Shown here: in pieces, positions 52,891 to 61,690 of the stretch | How the letters are laid out: every line of letters starts with the position of its first letter | Numbering within the stretch: the stretch's first letter is position 1 | Assembly: GCA_020634565.1 (NCBI GenBank) | Contig: JACKBN010000003.1 | Location: 62,001 to 126,000, forward strand | DNA: 64,000 nucleotides | Source of the DNA: Ardenticatenaceae bacterium | GTDB taxonomy: Bacteria > Chloroflexota > Anaerolineae > Promineifilales > Promineifilaceae | Direction of reading: 5' to 3' | The notes under the pieces: generated by a model | The model's input: only the letters and a program-made list of their open reading frames with translations | Told to the model about the DNA's origin: nothing | The model's database searches: none | Made by a program: the position numbers and the translations under genes

Positions 52891-53268
52891 CTACTTTTCG
52901 TTTTCCCGTCGCGGATCGAGCAGTTGGTCAATATACATCCAAATGACGCGAGCGTAATGGAAAATGAGCGGCGACAGAATGATAAGCGCCACGGTGGCCC
53001 CAATGAGATAGCCCCAAACAGACGGCCGTATCGTCAAATACAAAATCAGCAGCACAGGTATGGTGATGACCACACCCATCACATACCCCACAAAAACTGA
53101 CATCATGAAGTAGCCATCTTCGCGCTCAAAATGGATGCCGCACTGTGGACAATCTTCATACATTCGCATAGGCCTACGGAAGACATTGCCCTGCCGACAG
53201 TTGGGGCATTTCATTGTCACAATCGCTTTAAGCCAGTTGGGTTTTGGCGACTTTATAGCTGTTTTCAC
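52891..53268 (-). CDS. DUF983 zinc-ribbon membrane protein
   Basis: 125 residues from a GTG at 53266-53268, six bases after AGGGGG; the longer TTG-started frame lacks a binding site. Two Cys pairs, CPNC (about 20-23) and CPQC (about 42-45), form a small zinc ribbon in the cytosol, then two membrane helices (about 58-80 and 86-108) and a cytosolic tail. This matches the DUF983 family, often linked to cytochrome oxidase genes elsewhere but not here. Confidence 0.75.
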   Translation of the reverse strand: MKTAIKSPKPNWLKAIVTMKCPNCRQGNVFRRPMRMYEDCPQCGIHFEREDGYFMMSVFVGYVMGVVITIPVLLILYLTIRPSVWGYLIGATVALIILSPLIFHYARVIWMYIDQLLDPRRENEK

Positions 53269-53356
53269 TGGTTTCCCCCTGATTTTGGGCCGATTTTGGG
53301 GCAAAAACGGCCGTTTTTCACAAATACTATACGAAATAAATTCTCTGACGAATTAA

Positions 53357-54076
53357 TTATGAGCTACTCACAATTTGTTCCTGAACGGCCATAATTTGCT
53401 GAATCCCCTGCTCTGCCAACGTCAACAGTTCATCAAATTCGGCCCGGCTGAACGGTGCTTTTTCGCCCGTCCCCTGCACTTCTACCAACAAACCGGAGGC
53501 CATGACGACATTCATGTCTACTTCCGCCGCCACGTCTTCCACATAAGGCAAATCGAGCAGCGGCACACCATCGACAATGCCCACGCTGATGGCGGCGATT
53601 TGTTGTTTGTTTACGGCCGTATCCAAAACACCCGCCGCAATGAGTGGACGGAGCGCCAACTGCAATGCCACCCAGCCGCCACAGATCGCCGTGGTGCGCG
53701 TGCCGCCATCTGCTTGCAGCACATCACAATCTACCGTGATGGTGCGTTCGCCCAGTAGCGACAAATCCAGCGCCATGCGCAAGCTGCGCCCAATGAGCCG
53801 CGAGATTTCTTGCGTGCGACCCTTGGGCCAGCGCTGCTCCCGCCGCGTACGCTGTGACGTGCTGCGCGGCAGCATGGCATATTCGGCCGTCAGCCAGCCA
53901 TGCGGTTCTGGCTGGTTGCGCAGCCACGGCGGCAGGCTTTCTTCAATGGTCACGTTGCACAACACGTGCGTCTCGCCAAATTTGGCCAGCACGGAGCCTT
54001 CTGCCATTTTGGTGAAGTGTGGAATAAAGGTAATGGGTCGTAATTCGTTGGGAGAACGGCCGTCTTCTCGTTTCAT
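53357..54076 (-). CDS. rph: Ribonuclease PH
   Basis: 239 residues from the ATG giving MKREDGRSPNELR, the normal family start. Phosphorolytic 3'-5' exoribonuclease that trims tRNA 3' ends and other RNA in the cytosol. Family blocks: EGSVLAKFGETHVLCNVT, GWLTAEYAMLPRST, EISRLIGRSLR, TVDCDVLQADGGTRTTAICGG and the GTGEKAPFSRAEFDELL ending. Catalytic-site Arg and Asp residues (RSLR; DCDVLQADGGTR) are intact. Usually next to rdgB, but not here. Confidence 0.93.
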   Translation of the reverse strand: MKREDGRSPNELRPITFIPHFTKMAEGSVLAKFGETHVLCNVTIEESLPPWLRNQPEPHGWLTAEYAMLPRSTSQRTRREQRWPKGRTQEISRLIGRSLRMALDLSLLGERTITVDCDVLQADGGTRTTAICGGWVALQLALRPLIAAGVLDTAVNKQQIAAISVGIVDGVPLLDLPYVEDVAAEVDMNVVMASGLLVEVQGTGEKAPFSRAEFDELLTLAEQGIQQIMAVQEQIVSSS

Positions 54077-54443
54077 AACTCTCTGCTTTTCCACTAGCAA
54101 CGCTGCCTTTAGGCAACCTTGCTAAGTGAATTAATTTTTGCCAAGTATACCCAACCAGCCCCTACCCCGCACCGAAATATCGCCAGGCCAATTAGATTGG
54201 TACGGAAAATTTTTGCCACTGGGTTTACGCACTTATGCGCCGTTCAGAAACGGCCGTCTTTATCACCCCGCTCTCAGCCTGACTTTACAAATATTTTGCA
54301 AATACAAGCCAAACTGTCTTCCAGTTATTAATTAGTAGTACTTAAGTTACCCGGATCACCCGATTACCAAATCACAAATTCGACCACTTACTTTTTAGTG
54401 AAGAAGTATTGGCGTGATTCAACAGCTATTTATTGGAGGCAAA
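54077..54443. other. Divergent intergenic region
   Basis: 367 bases between RNase PH and the HtrA-type gene. It holds one ACGGCCGT near 54252, AT-rich DNA around 54290-54330, and a degenerate TAATTGG-like stretch near 54350-54380. Frames of 65-70 codons run through it but lack ribosome-binding sites and family resemblance. Confidence 0.35.
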
Positions 54444-55646
54444 ATGAATAAGCAAAATGATGTAAAGTGGTTATGGCTCCCAGTTCTTATCGTGCTGGCG
54501 ATTATGTTGTCAGCTTGTGGTGCGGCCGAAACGGCCGTCGCCAATCCCATTACCCAGGCCGTCAACACCCTCACCGAAGCAGCCCAACCAGAAACGGCCG
54601 AACTCGCCGAAGTTGATGCTGTGGTAGAAACGGCCGTAGAACCCGCCGCACCTCTCAATTCTGTACCCGCAACAGCTGCTAACGACCCACTGGCCGATCT
54701 GTTTGTTCAGGAACAGGCGTATGTTTCCGTTTATGAAGAAGTAAACCCTGCCGTAGTGAACATCGTCATTGGCAGCGGGCAAGGCTCTGGCTTCCTGTTT
54801 GATACGAACGGTCACATCGTCACCAACAACCATGTTGTCGCCAGCGGTGGCCAGATTGTGGTGAACTTCGATGACGGCCGTCAGCTGTCTGCCACCGTCG
54901 TCGGCACCGATCCGTCGTCTGACCTGGCCGTCATTCAGGTAGACCCCAACCAGATTAGCGACATCACCCCGGTTTCCCTGGCCGATTCAGACGCGCTGAA
55001 GGTGGGGCAAATCGTCATCGCCATTGGCAGCCCGTTTGGCCTGCAAAGCAGCATGACCACTGGCATCATCTCCGGCCTGGACCGGATTTTCCCCGGCGCC
55101 ACCAGCCCGGATGGCACCGTTTTCCAAATTCCTAACATCATCCAGACGGATGCGGCCATTAATCCCGGTAACTCCGGCGGCCCGCTGCTGAACCTGCGCG
55201 GCGAGGTAATTGGCGTTAACACGGCCATCGAATCGCCGGTGCGCGGCTCGTCGGGCATTGGCTATGCGGTACCCGCCAACATCGTAGGGAACATCGTGCC
55301 GCAGATTATCGCCAACGGCCGTGTTGATACTCCCTGGCTCGGTATCCGTGGTGGCCTTCTCGATGCAAATACGGCCGTTGCCCTTGGTCTGCCGGCTGAT
55401 CAAAATGGTGTTCTCATCAGTGACGTAATCAGCGGTGGTTCGGCCGCAGCCGCAGGTCTGCGCGGCGGGAACAATCCAGACGTTATCGTCAGTGTAGATG
55501 GTCGTGAAATTGTGGAATTTGATGATTTGCTGGGCTATCTGGTGCAGCAAACCGTGGTTGGGCAAACCGTGCAGCTGCAAATTTTGCGCGATGGCCAGCT
55601 GCAAACCGTAAACGTGACGCTGACAGCGCGTCCGACCTCTAGCTAA
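54444..55646 (+). CDS. HtrA/DegP-like serine protease, lipoprotein
   Basis: 400 residues from the ATG at 54444 with GGAGG just upstream. Lipobox LSAC (Cys25), so it is anchored outside the membrane, unlike most HtrA proteins. An Ala/Glu-rich linker (26-80, with three ETA repeats from octamer or near-octamer codons) leads to the trypsin-like domain: His130 (NNHVV), Asp160 (SSDLAV), Ser244 (GNSGGP). One PDZ domain (about 300-395: GIRGG, GVLISDVISGGSAAAAGLR, GDGRE type) closes the protein. It degrades misfolded envelope proteins. Followed by a strong terminator. Confidence 0.9.
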   Translation: MNKQNDVKWLWLPVLIVLAIMLSACGAAETAVANPITQAVNTLTEAAQPETAELAEVDAVVETAVEPAAPLNSVPATAANDPLADLFVQEQAYVSVYEEVNPAVVNIVIGSGQGSGFLFDTNGHIVTNNHVVASGGQIVVNFDDGRQLSATVVGTDPSSDLAVIQVDPNQISDITPVSLADSDALKVGQIVIAIGSPFGLQSSMTTGIISGLDRIFPGATSPDGTVFQIPNIIQTDAAINPGNSGGPLLNLRGEVIGVNTAIESPVRGSSGIGYAVPANIVGNIVPQIIANGRVDTPWLGIRGGLLDANTAVALGLPADQNGVLISDVISGGSAAAAGLRGGNNPDVIVSVDGREIVEFDDLLGYLVQQTVVGQTVQLQILRDGQLQTVNVTLTARPTSS

Positions 55647-55678
55647 TCACAAAATGCTAGCCTTGAGGCAATAAAAAC

Positions 55679-55716
55679 AAAAAGCAAGCTTATAACCTAC
55701 AATAAGCTTGCTTTTT
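55679..55716 (+). terminator. Intrinsic terminator of the HtrA-type gene
   Basis: AAAAAGCAAGCTTAT (55679-55693) pairs with ATAAGCTTGCTTTTT (55702-55716), loop AACCTACA. T- and A-runs on both sides allow it to work in both directions for the convergent aldehyde dehydrogenase gene. Confidence 0.9.
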
Positions 55717-55786
55717 CATTTATTTCAAATCTAATTCCCTAAATTATTGTTATTTTTTAGGGAATTAGCCATCTTTGATCAATTAG

Positions 55787-57454
55787 CTATTTTCTGGCGC
55801 GGAGCACAAAAGCAACAATGGCCGCCCCGACTGCTGCGGTGAGAGTAACGGCCGTTCCTATCTTCTTCGCCTTCGGTTTCACCTCTTTTTCTTCCAAAAG
55901 TTGCACCACTGGCTTGAGTTTTTGTTTCGGTGTGGTGCCAAACACCAGGTGAATAATGCCCGAACCCAGCTTATAGTTGCCCGGCTGGCGCAAAATCGTG
56001 GCAATATCAAACGGCAACGGCGGATTGCCCACCACAAACGCCCGTGTTTGCGTAAATTGCAGCAAATCCTTCTTGCCATGTGTCCGGCCAATACCTGATT
56101 CCTTCACCCCACCAAACGGCAGTCGCGGAATGGCAAAATGGGACATCGTGTCGTTAATGTTGACCGAGCCAACGTACAGCTGGTGCGCTACCCGTTCAGC
56201 GTGAGCCAAATCACGGCTCCACACCGAAGCGCTGAGCCCCAAATTGGAGTCATTGGCCAGCTGAATGGCGTGCACCTCATCATCAGCCATCATGATGGGT
56301 ACCACCGGGCCAAACGTCTCCTCACGCATAATCTTCATGCTGTGATCTACGTTCACCATTACGGTAGGCTCCATGTACATGCCCTCCCGCTTACCACCGT
56401 AAATGATGTGCGCCCCTTTCATCAGGGCATCCTGCACGTGATCTTCAATGATGTCCACCTGCCGTTGGAAGGTGAGCGGCCCCAAATCGTTGAGATTTTC
56501 AATTTCGGGACTGTAACCTTGTTTCAATTGGCGCGTTTCCTCGATAAATGCTTCCAAAAAGCGATCGTAAACCGATTCAACCACGTAAATGCGCTCTACC
56601 GCCATGCAGGTTTGCCCGGTGTTGTAGAAGGCACCCCAGGCACCCCAGCGAGCAGCCGCTTCAATATCAGCATCTTCTAAAACGAGCATCGGGTCTTTGC
56701 CGCCCAGCTCGCACACCACCGGCGTCATGTTTTCAGCAGCGGCCCTCATCACCAGGCGACCGGTTTTGGTAGAACCCGTCAGGAAAATAATGTCTGGCTT
56801 GGATTGGACGAGGGCAGCGCCCACACGGCCGTCTCCGTGCAAAAAGCGCACAAATGGGGCCAGCTCTGGCAATTTTTGGAACAATTTCTCAATCATCACG
56901 CCTGTCGCCGCCGTCACTTCCGATGGCTTCACCAGCACCGTGTTCCCCGCCAGCAGCGCAGAAATGACGGGCGGCAAAATGAGCACCAATGGGTAGTTCC
57001 ACGGACCAATAATCCCCACCACCCCATGCGGATGCTGCTCAATGTAACATCGCTTGAAAATTTGCATTCCGGGGGAAATACGGCGGCGGCGCAGCCAATG
57101 TGGCGCGCGGTTGCAATATTGGTTGATGAGATCGACGCTCATAAACAGCTCGGCCAGGGCATCCTGGCGGCTTTTGCCGTTGTCCTGGTTCATTACGGCC
57201 GTAATCTTGTCCATCTCGTCAATCAGCAGCGCTTGCAGCTGCCGCACGATGCGTACCCGCTCTTTAACCGGTTTAGCTGCCCAAGTCTGTGCGGCCGTAG
57301 CCATCTCGCGGCGAGCGCTCTGCACGTCCGCTTCCCGGGTCATCATCACCGAGCCAAACTGCTCGCCCGTTGCCGGATTAACAAATGGCAAAAATTCAGC
57401 CTTGCCATTCAGCGGTTGTCCCTTTATCACGTCACCTGTTACTGTCCCCATCAT
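55787..57454 (-). CDS. Aldehyde dehydrogenase with C-terminal membrane anchor
   Basis: 555 residues; AAGGAG upstream of two adjacent ATGs. NAD(P)-dependent oxidation of an aldehyde to the acid. GPWNYPLVLILPPVISALLAGN (NAD fold) is at about 150-171, the general-base Glu in CELGGKDP (about 249), catalytic Cys in NTGQTCMAVERIYV (about 282), and EETFGP later. The last 60 residues are a basic linker (KPKAKK) and one hydrophobic helix (about 533-550), as in fatty-aldehyde dehydrogenases that sit on membranes. Encoded after the GMC oxidoreductase on the same strand; together they could run alcohol to aldehyde to acid. Confidence 0.88.
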   Translation of the reverse strand: MMGTVTGDVIKGQPLNGKAEFLPFVNPATGEQFGSVMMTREADVQSARREMATAAQTWAAKPVKERVRIVRQLQALLIDEMDKITAVMNQDNGKSRQDALAELFMSVDLINQYCNRAPHWLRRRRISPGMQIFKRCYIEQHPHGVVGIIGPWNYPLVLILPPVISALLAGNTVLVKPSEVTAATGVMIEKLFQKLPELAPFVRFLHGDGRVGAALVQSKPDIIFLTGSTKTGRLVMRAAAENMTPVVCELGGKDPMLVLEDADIEAAARWGAWGAFYNTGQTCMAVERIYVVESVYDRFLEAFIEETRQLKQGYSPEIENLNDLGPLTFQRQVDIIEDHVQDALMKGAHIIYGGKREGMYMEPTVMVNVDHSMKIMREETFGPVVPIMMADDEVHAIQLANDSNLGLSASVWSRDLAHAERVAHQLYVGSVNINDTMSHFAIPRLPFGGVKESGIGRTHGKKDLLQFTQTRAFVVGNPPLPFDIATILRQPGNYKLGSGIIHLVFGTTPKQKLKPVVQLLEEKEVKPKAKKIGTAVTLTAAVGAAIVAFVLRARK

Positions 57455-57467
57455 TCGCGCTCCTTAA

Positions 57468-57545
57468 AATTTAGACACAGATTAACACTGACAAACACGG
57501 ATTTTGCCTAAATCAGTGCAAATCTGTGTTTATCAGTGTCCAATT
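57468..57545. repeat. Dispersed CACNGAT-type inverted repeat, copy 2
   Basis: Words such as AGACACAGATTAACACTGA on the left face AAATCTGTGTTTATCAGTGTCC on the right in inverted, imperfect form (written here as separate arms). The right arm is nearly identical to that of 32801-32874. It separates the GMC and aldehyde dehydrogenase genes. Confidence 0.55.
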
Positions 57546-57570
57546 CATATCGGCCAATTTCATTTATCGC

Positions 57571-59349
57571 TTATCGTTTCTTCCACAGGCCAAACAGGGC
57601 CAAACCACCCAGGGCAGCCAATCCCGCCCAGGCAAAAATGCGTTGGCGACGGCCGTTTACTACAGTTTCTTCTGGCCCAAAATCCGGGTGGATTAACGGC
57701 CGTATCTTCTCCGCCTCTTCCACTTTAGGCACCAAGCTCATCGCCCGCTCCGTCATTGCCGTGATGGTCAGGCTGGGATTCACACCCAAATTCGCCGGAA
57801 TCACCGAGCCATCCGCCACAAACAGCCCCGGATAGTTAAATACCTCATGCTTCGTATCAATGACGCCCTTATTCACATCGGCCCCGATGCCACAGCCACC
57901 CAAAATGTGAGCCGTCGATGGTGTTTCCAGCAACACCTCATTCACCGTTGATTGGGGAATGCCGTTAATTTTCTCGGCAAAGCGATTCACGACGGCTCGG
58001 CCCGCATCCACCACGGCGGGGATGGGCAGACTGTCGTCCCGCTCACTTACCAAGCCGCGCTGGAACAGCGTATAAATGCTGCGCCCGCGCTTGAGCCGCA
58101 TCCGATTTTCGGCCGTTTGCATGATGAGCAAAATGGTGGAATCTCTGGCCCAGTCGGGTAAAAAGCGAGCCTTGAGGAAATCATACGGCCGTTTCACTCC
58201 CTCCACTAAAAAGCGACCAAACCGTTTCCAGCCGCCACCCTGCAAACTCACCAGCGGCACCGCCAGATTACGCATCAGCGATGAACCGCGCGGATAGCGC
58301 ACCGGCTCCACGCTGGTCACTTCATCCAACCAAAAATGAGAGGTAATCGCTACGCCCTTTGAATAATCCACCTCGCCGTCACGGGCCGTGACGCCCATGA
58401 GCGCTTCGCTGTTGCTGCGCACCATCCAGCCCAATCGTTGGGAGAGTAGCGGCAGCGTTTTTGCCTCATCACGGCATTTCAGCAGCAAATTCACCGTGCC
58501 CAGCACCCCCGCCGAGAGAATGACGTTCCGGGCGCGCACCGCCTGCTGCCGCTTGAACAGCCAGTCGGTGACTTTTTCATACTGCACTTCGTACCGCGCT
58601 GCGCCAGGTTGAGGACCATATAACGGCCGTATCTCCCGCACATTCGCCTCAGAACGCACCTCAGCCCCCCATTTTTCCGCAAAATAGAGGTAATTTTTGT
58701 CCAGCGTGTTCTTGGCATTGTGGCGACAGCCCACCATGCAGCCGCCGCAGTGGATGCAGCCCGCCCGATCTGGGCCCTCGCCATCAAAAAATGGATCCGG
58801 CACCGTTTCTCCCGGATCGCCAAAGAAAATCGCCACAGGCGTCGGCTTAAATGTATGCCCCTGACCAACCTCGTTGGCAATCTCCTGCAACCGATAATCA
58901 GCGGGCCAAAACAGCGGGTTTTCCCGCACGCCAAGCATCCGGTTGGCGGTCTTGAAGTGTGGCGTCAGCTCCGCTTTCCAATTGGCCAGGTCTACCCACT
59001 CCTCGGCCTCGTAGAATTTTTCACCTGGCTCGATGTGGGTGCTGGCGTACACTAGGCTGCCGCCGCCCACGCCGCTGCCGTTCAAAATCATCATGTCATC
59101 CAAAAAGTTGATGCCCATAATGCCAAAACAGCGCAGCGCTGGCTGCCACAAATATTTAAAAACATTCCAGTTTGTTTTGGGGAAATCTTCGGCCTGGTAA
59201 CGCTTGCCGCGCTCCAAAACCAGCACTCGGTAACCCTTCTCGGTCAAGCGCATGGCTGAAACGCTGCCGCCAAACCCAGAACCAATAATGACGTAATCAT
59301 AGACATCATCAACGATGTCTGGTGCAGAATGCGTGGAAGAGTGGTCCAT
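57571..59349 (-). CDS. GMC-type FAD oxidoreductase with C-terminal membrane anchor
   Basis: 592 residues. FAD-binding Rossmann motif GSGFGGSVSAMRL (about 23-35) after YVII, then LERGKRY. Residues about 190-205 contain a Cys-rich cluster (CIHCGGCMVGC) typical of the cholesterol-oxidase-like branch and of possible Fe-S or structural nature. The C-terminal GMC part has GGCGIGADVNKGVID and the final LFVADGSVIPANLGVNPSLTI block with the active-site region. A hydrophobic helix (about 572-588) and basic end (KKR) anchor it. It oxidises an alcohol or sterol-like substrate. Two operator-like repeats lie upstream at 59416-59457. Confidence 0.85.
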   Translation of the reverse strand: MDHSSTHSAPDIVDDVYDYVIIGSGFGGSVSAMRLTEKGYRVLVLERGKRYQAEDFPKTNWNVFKYLWQPALRCFGIMGINFLDDMMILNGSGVGGGSLVYASTHIEPGEKFYEAEEWVDLANWKAELTPHFKTANRMLGVRENPLFWPADYRLQEIANEVGQGHTFKPTPVAIFFGDPGETVPDPFFDGEGPDRAGCIHCGGCMVGCRHNAKNTLDKNYLYFAEKWGAEVRSEANVREIRPLYGPQPGAARYEVQYEKVTDWLFKRQQAVRARNVILSAGVLGTVNLLLKCRDEAKTLPLLSQRLGWMVRSNSEALMGVTARDGEVDYSKGVAITSHFWLDEVTSVEPVRYPRGSSLMRNLAVPLVSLQGGGWKRFGRFLVEGVKRPYDFLKARFLPDWARDSTILLIMQTAENRMRLKRGRSIYTLFQRGLVSERDDSLPIPAVVDAGRAVVNRFAEKINGIPQSTVNEVLLETPSTAHILGGCGIGADVNKGVIDTKHEVFNYPGLFVADGSVIPANLGVNPSLTITAMTERAMSLVPKVEEAEKIRPLIHPDFGPEETVVNGRRQRIFAWAGLAALGGLALFGLWKKR

Positions 59350-59364
59350 TTTTAACTCTGTTTG

Positions 59365-59400
59365 TTAAACGGCCGTACTGTGGGATTTACGGCCGTTTAA
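59365..59400. other. Hairpin built from two ACGGCCGT octamers
   Basis: TTAAACGGCCGTA (59365-59377) pairs with TACGGCCGTTTAA (59388-59400), loop CTGTGGGATT. It lies in the leader of the GMC gene. The design equals that of the terminator at 44258-44293, including CTGTGGG in the loop. Confidence 0.7.
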
Positions 59401-59415
59401 TCACTAAAATGATTC

Positions 59416-59457
59416 TATAACACGATGCGTTACCAAATATAACACGGTGCGTTATAT
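59416..59457. promoter_or_regulatory. Tandem operator-like repeat upstream of the GMC gene
   Basis: TATAACACGATGCGTTA (59416-59432) and TATAACACGGTGCGTTA (59438-59454) are near-identical, start 22 bp apart (two helical turns) and are each partly symmetrical (TAAC.C....G.GTTA). This fits a pair of sites for a dimeric regulator such as a TetR-family repressor. They overlap AT-rich sequence suitable for the promoter of the minus-strand GMC gene. Confidence 0.6.
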
Positions 59458-59570
59458 TGTATGCAATTTTTGCCCGTTTGTACACCCTGATCAACAAAAG
59501 CCAGCCTTAATCGGCTAATTTAGCCAAGATAGCCTACCCTCAGCCTGCCAAAAATTTCTCAAGAAAAAGA

Positions 59571-59588
59571 TGTCAACCACGGTTGACA
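59571..59588. promoter_or_regulatory. Candidate parS-like palindrome, site 1
   Basis: TGTCAACCACGGTTGACA: 8-bp arms with AC centre, 128 bases before the parA start. It differs by one base from the site at 63975-63992. It may be a ParB-binding site or parAB operator. Confidence 0.55.
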
Positions 59589-59716
59589 CTTCTTTGACGC
59601 GCCATTCCCTTCGTGTTATTGTTGACCCAGCAAAAAATTGGCGGCTAAAAATCATTGGCTAGCCTGATGGCAGCAATTTCCAGCCACCAACCACCAGCCA
59701 CAAACTAGGAGAAGCA

Positions 59717-60499
59717 ATGACCAAAATTATTGCCGTTGCCATGCAAAAAGGAGGGGTCGGTAAAACCACCACCACCATCAACCTGGCCGCTGCCTTAGGC
59801 GAGATGGGCTATCGCGTCCTCGCCGTTGACCTGGACCCTCAATGCAACCTTACCCAACATGCCGGTTTCGACCCCGATAATCTTAGCCCCACCATTTATG
59901 ATGCCTTCAAGAGCGAAATTGAAGGATACGAAAGCAACGTTATTGGCTCTATTTACGAAACGGACGAAAAATTCCACCTCCTGCCCGCCCAGGCCGAGCT
60001 CAGCCTCATCGAGCTTTCACTCATCAACACGCTCAGCCGCGAGCGCGTACTCACCACTATTTTGAGCAGCGTGCTCAACCAATATGACTACATTTTGATT
60101 GACTGCAATCCTTCATTGGGGCTGCTGGTAGTAAATGCCTTAACGGCCGCTTCTAGCGTCATTATCCCCATCCAAACGGAATACCTGGCCGCCCGTGGCG
60201 CTCTGATGATCCTCTCCAGCATCGAAACCGTACGGCGCAAAAAGCTCAATCCCAACCTGGTGATCGATGGCATTCTGCTAACCATGGCTGACACTCGCAC
60301 CACACTCACCCGCGACATTCTTGCCGCCATCGACAGCCAATACGGCGATGGCATTCGCATCTTCGAGCCCATCGTCAAACGATCCGTACGCTTTGCCGAA
60401 AGCGCCGTCGCCGGCCAAAGCATCATCGCCTATGAAAGCGAAGGCCAGGGAGCCGAAGCATACCGCCGAATTGCCAAACAAATTGCCAAAGGAAGCTAG
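59717..60499 (+). CDS. parA: ParA/Soj partition ATPase
   Basis: 260 residues; AGGAG before the ATG. Deviant Walker A KGGVGKTT at 11-18 with the signature Lys11, Walker A' VDLDPQCNLT (about 37-46) and Walker B ILIDCNPSLG (about 126-135). No N-terminal DNA-binding extension, as in chromosomal Soj-type ParA. It binds DNA non-specifically in the ATP form and moves ParB-parS complexes during chromosome segregation. parB starts two bases after its stop. Confidence 0.93.
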   Translation: MTKIIAVAMQKGGVGKTTTTINLAAALGEMGYRVLAVDLDPQCNLTQHAGFDPDNLSPTIYDAFKSEIEGYESNVIGSIYETDEKFHLLPAQAELSLIELSLINTLSRERVLTTILSSVLNQYDYILIDCNPSLGLLVVNALTAASSVIIPIQTEYLAARGALMILSSIETVRRKKLNPNLVIDGILLTMADTRTTLTRDILAAIDSQYGDGIRIFEPIVKRSVRFAESAVAGQSIIAYESEGQGAEAYRRIAKQIAKGS

Positions 60500-60500
60500 C

Positions 60501-61628
60501 ATGGGACGCAAAAAACGAGGCAAGATCAGCCTGTCACAACCTAGCAAACCACATGCCGGTGACCTGGAAAAGCTGTTCAGCACCAGCGACGATGTCGAAC
60601 AATCTTCCGGGCTGGTGCTGCTGGCACTGCGCTTGGACGCCATCCAGCCCGACCCATCACAGCCACGCCAAACATTCCCCCGCGAAAGCCTGGAAGAACT
60701 CAGCGAAAGCATCCGGCAAGACGGCGTCATTCAACCCATCGAAGTCACCGAAGTCGCGCCTAACCACTATTTGATCGTGCATGGCGAACGCCGCTGGCGT
60801 GCGGCCCAAATGGCTGGCCTGGAGACGATTCCAGCCGTCGTGCAGCGCCGCAATTACGACAATGTGACTCGTTTCGTGCGCCAGCTTGTCGAAAACATTC
60901 AGCGCGAAGATTTGAATGATGTGGATCGTGCGGCAGGCCTACTCCGGCTGCGCGACCTCATGCAAAATGAGCTGGATGCTGCTCGTGAAGAGGGTGTCAC
61001 CAGTGATGAACCGTGGGGGAATAAGGTTTCCTGGGCCAAAGTGGGTAAGCGGCTGGGCTACTCACGCCAGCGCATCCACCAACTCATCAAACTGTTGGAT
61101 TTGCCCGATGAAATCAAAGAAGATGTGCGGGACGGGGTGCTGAGCGAACGAGACACGCGCATTTACCAGGGGCTAAAACCTTCGCAAATGCGCGCTCTGC
61201 ACAATGCACGCATGGCTGGAGATTTATCCCCGGCTGAAGTAAAAGATGTTGCCAGGTATCTGAAAGATCATCCTGACAAAACTGTTTACCAAACCATTCG
61301 CGAGCTTCAGGAGTTAGCAGACGCGGAAGCGGCACGGCCCAACCCCATTTTTGATTTACCAGAGGATCTGCCTGAGGAAGAGCTGCTCATCAACACATCC
61401 AAAAACGCCTCTGCTTTGCTTCGAGAAGAGGACACACTGCCTGATTTAGCGCCTGGCACCATGCGCGTAGATAGCATTACGCGTCTGGGCTACATCATGC
61501 AGCACCTGTCTCGCATCAAAGTGCAGGGGTTGCCGCCGGGGGAAAGAGCCGAGGTTTTACGACGTCTGACTGTCGTTCAACAGCATGTCAACAGTTTGCT
61601 GGTTGCTTTGGGTGAAGAAGAAAAGTAA
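60501..61628 (+). CDS. parB: ParB/Spo0J partition protein with divergent recognition region
   Basis: 375 residues from the ATG at 60501; a frame beginning inside parA adds 60 residues and is not credible. N-terminal ParA-interaction region (basic, 1-12), CTP-binding ParB domain with QPRQTFPRESLEELSESIRQ (about 54-73), the Arg box GERRWRA at 95-101 and NIQREDLN at about 132-139. The helix-turn-helix is interrupted by an insert (about 155-178) and then reads VSWAKVGKRLGYSRQRIHQLIKLL (176-199). The GHAR motif that usually follows is ERDTR here. Together this suggests a binding sequence other than standard parS. Confidence 0.92.
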   Translation: MGRKKRGKISLSQPSKPHAGDLEKLFSTSDDVEQSSGLVLLALRLDAIQPDPSQPRQTFPRESLEELSESIRQDGVIQPIEVTEVAPNHYLIVHGERRWRAAQMAGLETIPAVVQRRNYDNVTRFVRQLVENIQREDLNDVDRAAGLLRLRDLMQNELDAAREEGVTSDEPWGNKVSWAKVGKRLGYSRQRIHQLIKLLDLPDEIKEDVRDGVLSERDTRIYQGLKPSQMRALHNARMAGDLSPAEVKDVARYLKDHPDKTVYQTIRELQELADAEAARPNPIFDLPEDLPEEELLINTSKNASALLREEDTLPDLAPGTMRVDSITRLGYIMQHLSRIKVQGLPPGERAEVLRRLTVVQQHVNSLLVALGEEEK

Positions 61629-61690
61629 CGCAAAGACCCCGTACGATTGTGGTCACGGTTTTAGGCACAAATACAACTTTATCTTTTAAC

